From the NCBI GenBank assembly GCA_016844365.1, contig JAENIT010000027.1, forward strand, positions 1-7,357: 7,357 nucleotides of DNA. The letters are read 5' to 3'. Shown piece by piece: positions 1-5,686 of this stretch. The stretch comes from Dehalococcoidia bacterium. GTDB lineage: Bacteria; Chloroflexota; Dehalococcoidia; SHYD01; SHYC01. The notes under the pieces were generated by a model. That model did no database searches, was not told where the DNA came from, and saw only the letters and a program-made list of their open reading frames with translations. The position numbers and the translations under genes are program-made. Each line of letters opens with the position of its first letter. Positions within the stretch are counted from its first letter, which is position 1.

Positions 1-786
1 ACGACACTGTCGCGCCATTGCGCCAATAGCTGCTCCCAGCCACAGCCCGGGATTGTTGTGGATATCTACGGAGCGGCACCGGTCTCCCATCTCCTTCGCG
101 CGGTCCAGCATCTCCCGAATGTTAACGTCCATCAGGGCCGCGGGCGCCAGGCCGAAGTATGAGAGGACTGAATATCGCCCACCGATGTCTGGCGGGTTGA
201 GGAAGACACGCCTGAACCCGCGCTCTTCCGCCAGGGCCACCAGAGGACTCCCGGGATCAGTGATTGCTACAAAGTTCTTCCCCGCCTGGCTCACCCCTAT
301 CGCCTTGTCCAGCAGACTCCTAAAGTATCTGTACAGAGAAATGCTCTCAATGGTATCGCCGGACTTAGAGGAGACCAGGAATACGGTGCGAGTCAGGTCT
401 AAAGACCTCTCCACCGCGGCCACTACGTCGGGGAGTGTGGAGTCCAAGACTACCAGCTCAGGATAGCCGGCGGCGCTACCAAAAGCCCCTCGCAGGACCG
501 CAGGGCCGAGGCTGCTTCCACCCATGCCCAACAGCACGATGTGGCGAACCCCCTCCTCCTTGACTTCCCGAGCAAAGGACTCCAGGTCTGGCGCTAGAGG
601 GGTCATCTGAGCAGCAACATCAAGCCACCCCAGACGGTTGGCGATCTCTCTGGGGTCATCTTTCCATAAGGTATGGTCCCGCTTCCAGATACGCCCTACG
701 AAATCCTGGCGCTGAAGCTCTTGCATGGCTTCGTCCTGAGCCTGTCGAAGAGCTTCGTCCTGAGCATTTTGCAGGGTTTCGTCCAC
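1..786 (-). CDS. pgi: Glucose-6-phosphate isomerase, N-terminal part (cut by left window edge)
   Basis: Interconverts glucose 6-phosphate and fructose 6-phosphate in the cytoplasm (glycolysis, gluconeogenesis). The frame is open from the TAA of tal to base 1, giving 262 codons if it starts at GTG 786. Visible SIS-domain motifs are GMGGSSLGP (about residues 87-95), SSKSGDT (139-145, sugar-phosphate binding) and DIGGRYSVLS (200-209). The catalytic Glu and His regions lie beyond the edge. The start is uncertain. GTG 786 has AAGGAG 12 bases upstream, inside the end of tal. ATG 726 has AGGA 7 bases upstream and sits just before the conserved DFVGRIW segment. The frame is the same as tal with only TAA-AAG-CTC between, which recalls the known fused transaldolase/phosphoglucose isomerase proteins. 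The family call is firm. Whether it is a separate chain, a translationally coupled chain or a broken fusion is open. Confidence 0.9.
   Translation of the reverse strand, partial: MDETLQNAQDEALRQAQDEAMQELQRQDFVGRIWKRDHTLWKDDPREIANRLGWLDVAAQMTPLAPDLESFAREVKEEGVRHIVLLGMGGSSLGPAVLRGAFGSAAGYPELVVLDSTLPDVVAAVERSLDLTRTVFLVSSKSGDTIESISLYRYFRSLLDKAIGVSQAGKNFVAITDPGSPLVALAEERGFRRVFLNPPDIGGRYSVLSYFGLAPAALMDVNIREMLDRAKEMGDRCRSVDIHNNPGLWLGAAIGAMARQCR
728..765. repeat. Duplicated 14-bp repeat with palindrome, inside the tal-pgi linker
   Basis: The 14-mer gcttcgtcctgagc occurs at 728-741 and again at 752-765, exactly 24 bases (8 codons) apart. Between the copies the arms cttcg (729-733) and cgaag (746-750) form an imperfect palindrome. 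From memory, the motif resembles a palindromic repeat dispersed between genes in many environmental bacteria, including Chloroflexota. Here it lies in the open pgi frame and encodes a repeated AQDEA peptide (AQDEALRQAQDEA), so it adds a polar linker ahead of the isomerase domain. One copy also supplies the AGGA in front of ATG 726. Confidence 0.7.
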
Positions 787-792
787 GAGCTT

Positions 793-1944
793 TTAGCTCT
801 CCTTAGTAGCTGCTGCGGTATGGTCTCTCGACTGAGACAGAAGCACCTCGCGCTTCTCGGCGATGTTGACCAGGAGCTTATCGTAGGAGTCAGCGAAGGC
901 TTTGACGCCATCGGCCAGTAGTTTTGCCGTCACCTGGGCCATGCTGATACCGGCCTCTTCCAAGGCTTTTATGTCGGCCTGTGCATCATCTACGCCTTGC
1001 TCCAGGGTGGAGGCCGCAGTTCCGTGAGCTAACATGGCTTCGAGGGTAGCGTCCGGCACGGTGTTGACTGTGTTAGGGCCTATCAGGGGTTCAACATACA
1101 GAAGATCGCTGTAGGCAGGATTCTTGGTGCTGGTGCTGGCCCACAGAGGTCGCTGCAACCTTCCACCCATAGCTTCTAACGTAGCGAACCGCTCCGTGCC
1201 GAACACCTCCTTGCAGGACTGGTAGGCCAGCTTAGCGTTGGCCACAGCCGCCTTACCCATAAGCTCCTGAGCATTGGGATCGCCGTGACGGACTTTCTCC
1301 TCCAGAAGGGCGTCCACCAGCGTGTCCACGCGACTGACGAAGAAAGAGGCCACCGACGCTACCCGACTCAAGTCGCCGCCCCTTCGCGCCAGCTCTTCCA
1401 GACCCTCTATATACGCCTCCATGACTTGCCTATACATCTCCAATGAGAAGATGAGAGTAACGTTTACGTTGACTCCCTGGCTAATAAGGCTCCGAACAGC
1501 GGGTATCCCCTGGGGAGTAGCCGGAACCTTGATCATCACGTTGGGGCGACCCAGCTCGGCGAAGAGCCTCTTGGCCTCGTCGATGGTGCCCTCGGTATCC
1601 TGAGCCAAAGCAGGGCTAACCTCCAGACTGACGTAACCGTCGAGGCCACTGGAGTCTTGATATATGGGATGAAGCGCGTCCGCAGCGGCCCGGATGTCTG
1701 CCAGAACCAAGGCCTCGTAGATGTCTCTGATGCTAGTGCCGGCTCTGGCTAGCGTTTCCAGCGCCTCGTCGTAATCGGCGCTGCCGCCAATAGACCTCTC
1801 GAAGATGGTGGGGTTGGAGGTCACCCCTCTAACCCCTAACTCGATGAGCCGGTCAAGTTCCCCCGAAGACAAAAGCCCTCGGCTGACGTTGTCGTACCAG
1901 ATAGACTGGCCCAAACTCTGGGCGTCACGAATAGGATTACTCAT
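793..1944 (-). CDS. tal: Transaldolase (mycobacterial-type, long form)
   Basis: Cytoplasmic enzyme of the non-oxidative pentose phosphate pathway. It moves a dihydroxyacetone unit between sedoheptulose 7-phosphate and glyceraldehyde 3-phosphate, giving erythrose 4-phosphate and fructose 6-phosphate. The 383-residue length suits the roughly 370-residue actinobacterial/cyanobacterial subfamily. Visible signatures are the N-terminal TSNPTIF (42-48), DGYVSLEVSP (102-111) and MIKVPAT with the Schiff-base lysine at K139. SVASFFVSRVDT completes the phosphate-binding side of the barrel. ATG 1944 has a GGGGGAAGGG tract just upstream. The gene begins 48 bases after cysM with no terminator between, so cotranscription is likely. 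The last 14 residues (SQSRDHTAAATKES) run past the usual end near KREVLL and contain the possible pgi ribosome binding site. The stop is followed in the same frame by pgi. Confidence 0.95.
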   Translation of the reverse strand: MSNPIRDAQSLGQSIWYDNVSRGLLSSGELDRLIELGVRGVTSNPTIFERSIGGSADYDEALETLARAGTSIRDIYEALVLADIRAAADALHPIYQDSSGLDGYVSLEVSPALAQDTEGTIDEAKRLFAELGRPNVMIKVPATPQGIPAVRSLISQGVNVNVTLIFSLEMYRQVMEAYIEGLEELARRGGDLSRVASVASFFVSRVDTLVDALLEEKVRHGDPNAQELMGKAAVANAKLAYQSCKEVFGTERFATLEAMGGRLQRPLWASTSTKNPAYSDLLYVEPLIGPNTVNTVPDATLEAMLAHGTAASTLEQGVDDAQADIKALEEAGISMAQVTAKLLADGVKAFADSYDKLLVNIAEKREVLLSQSRDHTAAATKES

Positions 1945-1992
1945 GTCCCTTCCCCCGGCTGACTCATACCGTGCGAAAACTCTATACTACAA

Positions 1993-2958
1993 CTACCACC
2001 ACAGGATGTCGTCCAAATCCTCCCAGGCTTCCTCCTTGGGAGCGGACCAGACCCCAGTGCTCAGGTACTTCCATCCACTATCCGCAAAAAGCACGACTAT
2101 GTTCCCCTGGTCCATGTGCTCCTGAGCCCAGCGCATAGCTCCCTTCAACACAGCCCCAGAGGAGAGGCCGGTGAAGATACCTTCTTGGTGCGCTATCTCT
2201 CGAGTCCACTCGAAGGCCTCCTTGGCGTACACCAGGTACTTGGCGTCAAGCACTGTTAGATCAAGTATCGGGGGGATAAAGCCGTCATCGAGGCTCTTGA
2301 TCCCCTGGATAAGGCTCCCCTGATGGGGCTCTACGGCTACTACCTTCACCTCTGGATTATGCTCCTTTAGCCGTCGCCCTACGCCGGTAACTGTGCCTCC
2401 GGTCCCCAAGCCAGCCACAAACACATCAACATCCGGGAGATCCTGGAGGATCTCCACCCCCGTAGTCTCGTAATGGGCCTTTATGTTGGCGGGATTGCCG
2501 AACTGGTCCAGCATGTACCAATCATTCTGCGAAGCTAGCGTTTGGGCAAGACGACGGGCCCCCGATGTCCCCTGGTCAGGAGGCCCCCAGATGACTTTCG
2601 CTCCATGGGCCTGCAACAGCTCTTTTATCTCTGGGATGGCATTACCGGGCACAACCACTACCACCTCGTAGCCCTTCCGCCGACCCACCAGGGACAGCGC
2701 TATCCCTGTGTTCCCGGTGCTCGCCTCCACGATGGTCATCCCAGGCTTAAGAAACCCACGATCTTCCGCGTCCTCTATCATGTATTTAGCGATACGGTCC
2801 TTGATGCTTCCCGAGGGGTTCATGCCCTCCAGCTTCGCATACATGCGGACTCCGGGTTTAGGGCTCAGGTTACGAAGCTCAACCAGTGGAGTGTTGCCGA
2901 TGCTATCAAGAATGGGGTCTTTTTGCCGCAATAACGTCCTCTTGGGTAGCCGATTCAT
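1993..2958 (-). CDS. cysM: PLP-dependent cysteine synthase, CysM type (probable O-phosphoserine sulfhydrylase)
   Basis: Fold-type II PLP enzyme that makes L-cysteine from an activated serine. The PLP lysine is K53 in NPSGSIKDR. EASTGNTG (78-85) is the substrate loop, normally EPTSGNTG, with Thr and Ser exchanged here. GLGTGGT (183-189) holds the PLP phosphate. The closest protein I can recall is Mycobacterium tuberculosis CysM, which uses O-phosphoserine and thiocarboxylated CysO. Shared features are YGNPAN/FGNPAN, HFVAGLGT/VFVAGLGT, GWKYLSTG near the end, and a tail ending in LWA there and LWW here. K221 falls where the mycobacterial enzyme has R220, which is reported to select O-phosphoserine. 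No cysO or mec gene is in the window. ATG 2958 has GGAG only 2 bases upstream, which is too close to be ideal. TTG at codon 10, with AGAGG about 6 bases upstream, is an alternative start. It probably heads the cysM-tal-pgi operon. Confidence 0.92.
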   Translation of the reverse strand: MNRLPKRTLLRQKDPILDSIGNTPLVELRNLSPKPGVRMYAKLEGMNPSGSIKDRIAKYMIEDAEDRGFLKPGMTIVEASTGNTGIALSLVGRRKGYEVVVVVPGNAIPEIKELLQAHGAKVIWGPPDQGTSGARRLAQTLASQNDWYMLDQFGNPANIKAHYETTGVEILQDLPDVDVFVAGLGTGGTVTGVGRRLKEHNPEVKVVAVEPHQGSLIQGIKSLDDGFIPPILDLTVLDAKYLVYAKEAFEWTREIAHQEGIFTGLSSGAVLKGAMRWAQEHMDQGNIVVLFADSGWKYLSTGVWSAPKEEAWEDLDDILWW

Positions 2959-3015
2959 CGCTCCGGTGGGAATTGTATGGTGGCCCGTCTTCCGATATGC
3001 TGCTCATAGTTGAAA

Positions 3016-3034
3016 CCTCTGGGAACATCAGAGG
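3016..3034 (-). terminator. Possible weak hairpin terminator upstream of cysM
   Basis: A perfect 6-bp stem (cctctg 3016-3021 with cagagg 3029-3034) closes a 7-base loop in the gap between the tRNA-like element and cysM. Read on the minus strand it is followed only by TTTCAACT, a poor U tract. It could end the upstream transcript, or it could be a leader structure of cysM. It may also have no function. Confidence 0.25.
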
Positions 3035-3070
3035 GGAAAGGTGCCTTCCAGGAATCAGTGCGGTGTTATT

Positions 3071-3140
3071 TGGTCGGGGTGGGCGGACTCGAACCGCCGA
3101 CCTTCACCTCAGGTTTGTGATCCTTTAGCACGCCGCCCCG
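3071..3140 (-). pseudogene. tRNA-like element, degenerate; 3' half duplicated from tRNA-Pro
   Basis: Thirty-two of the first 33 bases (3071-3103) equal the 3' end of the tRNA-Pro at 3625-3657, including the first 29 without change: T arm GGCGG-TTCGAGT-CCGCC, acceptor strand CACCCCG, A and CCA. A partner 5' acceptor strand CGGGGCG is present at 3134-3140 and pairs with one C-A mismatch. The middle does not fold well. Only 70 bases are available, there is no real variable loop, the D stem has 3 pairs, and the best anticodon arm (ACCT/AGGT around GAGGTGA) lacks U33. I read it as a tRNA relic or an attachment-site copy of the tRNA-Pro 3' end. An unusual but working tRNA (the loop would give GGT, Thr) is possible but less likely. 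Confidence 0.55.
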
Positions 3141-3164
3141 TTCTCTTGCCGGTGAATTCTCGTG

Positions 3165-3581
3165 CTACCCCGGCATAGGGATGGCGCCGATTTGCACCAT
3201 CAGACCCATCTCGTCGAACTCCTCCCGGATCTCTGTGACCTTGCCATCAACGATGCGCAATATACCCATCCCTGAAACTGCTATCCGCTTTCCAGTGGGA
3301 GGAGTACCCATGAAGTCGCCAGCGTGTGTTGCCCGCAATGTAAAACGAACTGCAACTTTGTCCCCTTCAGCAACCGTTTCCTCAACGGTTTGATTAATGT
3401 CGGGAAAGGCAGCCCAGAACATCGCAGCCATCTCCTCGTGGCCATCGCGGGTGATCGGCTGGCCCCCATTGATGTAGGCGTTATAGTTAGGGGCAGTTAG
3501 CGCCTCTGATAGTTTCCCCTTGAGTCGGTCTTGCTCCTTATAATAGTTGATAGCTATGGCCTTGTTTTCTTCTGTTGACAT
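3165..3581 (-). CDS. SnoaL-like polyketide cyclase / ester cyclase family protein
   Basis: A 138-residue protein of the NTF2-like alpha+beta barrel superfamily, at the usual single-domain length. The start ATG 3581 is set by a strong GAGGTGA ribosome binding site 8 bases upstream, although the frame stays open further up through tRNA-Pro. Family features are the N-terminal helix NKAIAINYYKEQDR, the segment MFWAAFPDINQTVEE (54-68), the strand GDKVAVRFTLRATHAGDF (73-90), the signature MGTPPTGKRIAVSG (91-104), and the C-terminal IREEFDEMGLMVQIGAIP. SnoaL relatives include true cyclases, but most short stand-alone members have no known substrate, and no polyketide genes are nearby. It sits alone between tRNA-Pro and the copy of that tRNA's 3' end, so it may be cargo of an old insertion. 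Confidence 0.85.
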   Translation of the reverse strand: MSTEENKAIAINYYKEQDRLKGKLSEALTAPNYNAYINGGQPITRDGHEEMAAMFWAAFPDINQTVEETVAEGDKVAVRFTLRATHAGDFMGTPPTGKRIAVSGMGILRIVDGKVTEIREEFDEMGLMVQIGAIPMPG

Positions 3582-3593
3582 CGGATTTTTCAC

Positions 3594-3600
3594 CTCTTTT
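3594..3600 (-). promoter_or_regulatory. Strong ribosome binding site deciding the SnoaL-like start
   Basis: On the minus strand AAAAGAGGTGAAAAATCCG precedes ATG 3581. The GAGGTGA core is complementary to the 16S 3' end at 8-base spacing. This rejects the longer reading that would run through tRNA-Pro. Confidence 0.75.
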
Positions 3601-3624
3601 CTATGTGAGGGCGTATATTTCGAC

Positions 3625-3701
3625 TGGTCGGGGTGGGCGGACTCGAACCGCCGGCCTCTTGGTCCCAAACCAAGCGCTCTGCCAAACTGAGCTACACCCC
3701 G
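3625..3701 (-). tRNA. tRNA-Pro (anticodon TGG)
   Basis: A complete 77-base cloverleaf can be drawn by hand. Acceptor CGGGGTG/CACCCCG is fully paired. The D arm is GCTC-AGTTTGGCA-GAGC. The anticodon arm is CTTGG-TTTGGGA-CCAAG with U33 and anticodon TGG. Variable loop AGGCC is followed by T arm GGCGG-TTCGAGT-CCGCC, discriminator A and an encoded CCA. It reads proline codons CCN, mainly CCA and CCG. It lies between lipB and the SnoaL-like gene in the same orientation. Its 3' half is repeated 554 bases downstream. Confidence 0.97.
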
Positions 3702-3746
3702 AACTGTTATAAGCCCAGGCACCCTTCGTGCAATCCCTCCCTCTAA

Positions 3747-3769
3747 CTCCCTCCCACAAGGGGAGGGAG
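3747..3769. repeat. GC-rich inverted repeat (hairpin 1)
   Basis: Arms ctccctccc (3747-3755) and gggagggag (3761-3769) pair perfectly over 9 bp around loop acaag. No T tract follows on either strand, so a terminator is unlikely. It belongs to a pair with the hairpin at 3782-3804. Translated, the stretch gives a PSPYPLPSRER-like peptide that I recall from dispersed bacterial repeats. Confidence 0.7.
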
Positions 3770-3771
3770 GA

Positions 3772-3915
3772 CTATTTATCCTCCTCTCCCTCGATGGGAG
3801 AGGGTAGGGTGAGGGTGACACCGCTCCACAGCAATGCCTCCAGGATTCTCTCCAAAACACCTTGTGGGTTACGTAAGACCTCGTTGTTCCAAACTCTCAA
3901 GACTTTGTAACAACA
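3772..3915 (-). pseudogene. C-terminal remnant of a DUF559 (Vsr-like) endonuclease-domain gene
   Basis: Directly after the lipB stop, another minus-strand frame reads Y-K-VLRVWNNEVL-RNPQGVLERILEALL (3909-3829) and runs on through the second hairpin to TAG at 3772-3774. This resembles the C-terminal end of DUF559 proteins as I remember them (a pattern like FRVLRFWNNEVLxNxxGVLExI), in which the fold is related to very-short-patch-repair and restriction endonucleases. The upstream catalytic part is absent, because the frame runs into lipB coding sequence in another phase. There is no plausible start, so this is a relic with no product. DUF559 genes often lie beside repeats like the two hairpins here. 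The match is from memory and needs a search. Confidence 0.6.
3782..3804. repeat. GC-rich inverted repeat (hairpin 2)
   Basis: Arms cctctccc (3783-3790) and gggagagg (3796-3803) pair over 8 bp, plus an outer T-G pair, around loop tcgat. It lies 12 bases from the end of hairpin 1 and overlaps the end of the DUF559 relic. It looks like part of a dispersed two-stem element. It is not followed by a T run. Confidence 0.65.
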
Positions 3916-3926
3916 TCGCAATCCCG

Positions 3927-4628
3927 TTAGCTCGTTAAAGCCACAGCAGTCAAGGATAACTCAACCTCGGCTAAGTCAACCTCTACCATCTTTCCGCCGT
4001 ACACCTGGGCCATATTTTCGGCCACTAGCCCCTCTGCCAAGTCTAATTCTACATGATGCCCCAGGATGCTGGCAACGGAGGTTACGCCCCTGTCCTCTAT
4101 TCCGCAAGGCACTATGTGGTCGAAGTAGGATAAATCGGTGTTGACGTTCAGGGCAAAGCCGTGCATGGTAACGCCCCGGCTCACCCGCACCCCAATGGCC
4201 GCGATCTTCTCCTCTCCAACCCAGACGCCGGTGTGTCGAAGATCCCGATGGACCTCGATTCCCAGATCGCTCATAGTGCCGATGAGAGCCTCTTCCAGGC
4301 CACGAATGTAACGGTGCACATCCAGCCCACGATGCCTCAGGTTCAGGATGGGATAGCCGACTATCTGTCCGGGGCCGTGGTAGGTGACGTCTCCGCCACG
4401 GTCCACCGAGTACAGTGCCACACCCCTACGAGCTAACTCGTCCTGAGGGATCAGAACGTGCTCGGGCCGGGCCCGGCGGCCCAGGGTGTAGACATGGGGA
4501 TGCTGCAACAAGAGCAGCACATCATCTATCCGCTCCTCTTGCCGAGCCTTAAGGAGCCGCTGCTGCAACCCCCAGGCTTCGAGGTAGTCTACAAGCCCCA
4601 GCCTCACCAGGAGCCAATTATGGGCCAC
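3927..4628 (-). CDS. lipB: Octanoyl-[acyl-carrier-protein]:protein N-octanoyltransferase
   Basis: Transfers the octanoyl group from acyl carrier protein to the target lysine of lipoyl domains (pyruvate and 2-oxoglutarate dehydrogenases, glycine cleavage H protein). LipA then inserts the two sulfurs. The 233-residue length is normal. Seen are QHPHVYTLGRR (42-52), the hallmark RGGDVTYHGPGQ (77-88), the catalytic lysine K141 in GEEKIAAIGVR and the acyl-thioester cysteine C175 in HIVPCGIEDRGVTS. The start is GTG 4628, with GGAGGT 4 bases upstream. The lipA gene lies upstream on the same strand, separated by an MFS gene, a crotonase gene and a hairpin-bearing gap, so lipB may be transcribed separately. 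The stop abuts the DUF559 relic without visible damage to the LipB C-terminus. Confidence 0.97.
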   Translation of the reverse strand: MAHNWLLVRLGLVDYLEAWGLQQRLLKARQEERIDDVLLLLQHPHVYTLGRRARPEHVLIPQDELARRGVALYSVDRGGDVTYHGPGQIVGYPILNLRHRGLDVHRYIRGLEEALIGTMSDLGIEVHRDLRHTGVWVGEEKIAAIGVRVSRGVTMHGFALNVNTDLSYFDHIVPCGIEDRGVTSVASILGHHVELDLAEGLVAENMAQVYGGKMVEVDLAEVELSLTAVALTS

Positions 4629-4719
4629 TTATACCTCCCAATCGTACGCTTCCGAGTTGGTCATACCACGTAGAGGCACTTGCTGCGGATAAAATATTTC
4701 AGCGTGGTTTGCCTCAATC

Positions 4720-4758
4720 GTAGCGCGTAGCGCCGATTGGGACAATCGGCGCTACGCG
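4720..4758. repeat. 16-bp perfect hairpin with tandem gtagcgc, between crotonase gene and lipB
   Basis: Bases 4724-4739 and 4743-4758 are perfect inverted copies (16 bp, loop gga). The heptamer gtagcgc is repeated head-to-tail at 4720-4733 and appears inverted at 4750-4756. There is no T tract on the minus strand beyond it, so it fits a REP-like palindrome or a transcript-stabilising hairpin better than an intrinsic terminator. The neighbouring catacgcccctacgg (4767-4781) resembles half of another widespread intergenic palindrome. Confidence 0.75.
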
Positions 4759-4786
4759 GATGAGACATACGCCCCTACGGCCACTC

Positions 4787-5632
4787 TTATCGTCCCTTGA
4801 AGGCCGGCTTTCTCTTCTCCAGGAAGGCCCGCACCCCCTCTTTGTGGTCATCGGTGCCACGGGCAATATCCTGGGCGCGGCCCGCCAGGATCAGGCTCTC
4901 TTTCAAGTCCATGTGGAGGGACTCCTGCACCAGGCGCTTGATTAACCCCATGGAGTAGGTGGGGCCGCTGGCCAGCCTCTTGGCGAACTCCAGGGTGGCG
5001 CCCATTAGCTGATCGTGGGGGACCACCCGATTCGCCATGCCGATACGGTAGGCTTCAGCGCCATCGACGATGTCGCCGGTGTACTGGAGCTCCAGAGTCC
5101 TGCCGAGGCCGATGAGTCGCGGAAGCTGCCAGGCACTGCCGTCGGCGGGGATGAGTCCATTGCGGATGAAGGCCTCGCAGAAGCCCGCCTTATCCGAGGC
5201 GATCCGCATATCGCAGGAGAGGGCCAATCCGCATCCGATGCCCATGGCGTAGCCGTTGACCGCCGCTATGGAGGGCTTTTGCAGATGGTGGAAGCGCATG
5301 ATGATCTGGTTGGGGCCCCGCTCGCGATAGGGCATCAAAGGGTCCATCAGCTCCCACGGTGGCGTAGGCGGCGGCGGGCCTGCATCCTCCGTCCCCTGCT
5401 CTGACTCATCGATACGCCGGGCGAAGCCCCGCACATTAGCTCCTGAGCAGAAGGCAGGATCCTTCCCGGTGAGCACAAACACCCGCAGAGAGGCGCTGTT
5501 CTCGAACCGATCTAGCTCCTGGGTCAGCTCCTTGTTCATCTGGGGCCCCAGAGAGTTTCTGGTCTGGGGGTCGTCCAGGGTGACGATGAGCACTCCCTCA
5601 TCTTCTTCGACGTGGATCATCTCATAAGCCAT
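4787..5632 (-). CDS. Enoyl-CoA hydratase/isomerase (crotonase) family protein
   Basis: A 281-residue crotonase-fold protein that should bind an acyl-CoA and stabilise a thioester enolate. Both oxyanion-hole segments are present: AFCSGANVRGF (60-70) and VNGYAMGIGCGLALSCD (125-141). The two glutamates of classic hydratase (rat E144 and E164) are replaced by G135 and F155. The segment EAFIRNGLIPADGSAWQLPRLIG (from 153) recalls the PaaG/isomerase-like branch, with an aspartate at D164. Simple crotonyl-CoA hydration is therefore doubtful, and isomerase, hydrolase or another crotonase activity is possible. An insertion of about 35 residues after the first motif includes GPPPPTPPW. ATG 5632 has GGAGG 8 bases upstream. 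The gene follows the MFS carrier by 54 bases, so the two are probably cotranscribed. Confidence 0.9.
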   Translation of the reverse strand: MAYEMIHVEEDEGVLIVTLDDPQTRNSLGPQMNKELTQELDRFENSASLRVFVLTGKDPAFCSGANVRGFARRIDESEQGTEDAGPPPPTPPWELMDPLMPYRERGPNQIIMRFHHLQKPSIAAVNGYAMGIGCGLALSCDMRIASDKAGFCEAFIRNGLIPADGSAWQLPRLIGLGRTLELQYTGDIVDGAEAYRIGMANRVVPHDQLMGATLEFAKRLASGPTYSMGLIKRLVQESLHMDLKESLILAGRAQDIARGTDDHKEGVRAFLEKRKPAFKGR

Positions 5633-5686
5633 AGCCTATTCCTCCTTTGCGGGCAATTCGTTAGGTATTCTTATACCACATGGGGG

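Noticed and set aside
53..466. Plus-strand open frame of 137 codons
   Set aside because: It lies antisense to a clear pgi reading with conserved SIS motifs, and its own product looks like no family (rich in Arg and Ser, no motif).
2958..3007. Small upstream frame from ATG 3007 overlapping the cysM start (MSSISEDGPPYN...)
   Set aside because: It is out of frame with cysM, has no ribosome binding site and resembles no known leader peptide, with no cysteine or serine run that would suggest attenuation.
3075..3140. Plus-strand tRNA-His reading (TTGTGAT loop at about 3114-3120)
   Set aside because: The T-loop consensus TTCGAGT and CCA are on the minus strand, and no matching D and T arms form on the plus strand.
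3706..3733. Promoter TTGCAC - 16 bases - TATAAC in front of tRNA-Pro
   Set aside because: The hexamers are good, but only 4 bases separate the -10 from the mature tRNA 5' end, so the start point would fall inside the tRNA. Chance, or a promoter for something else, is likelier.
3582..3860. N-terminal extension making the SnoaL-like protein 231 residues
   Set aside because: This stretch reads straight through tRNA-Pro and the paired hairpins. ATG 3581 with its strong GAGGTGA site gives the normal family length.
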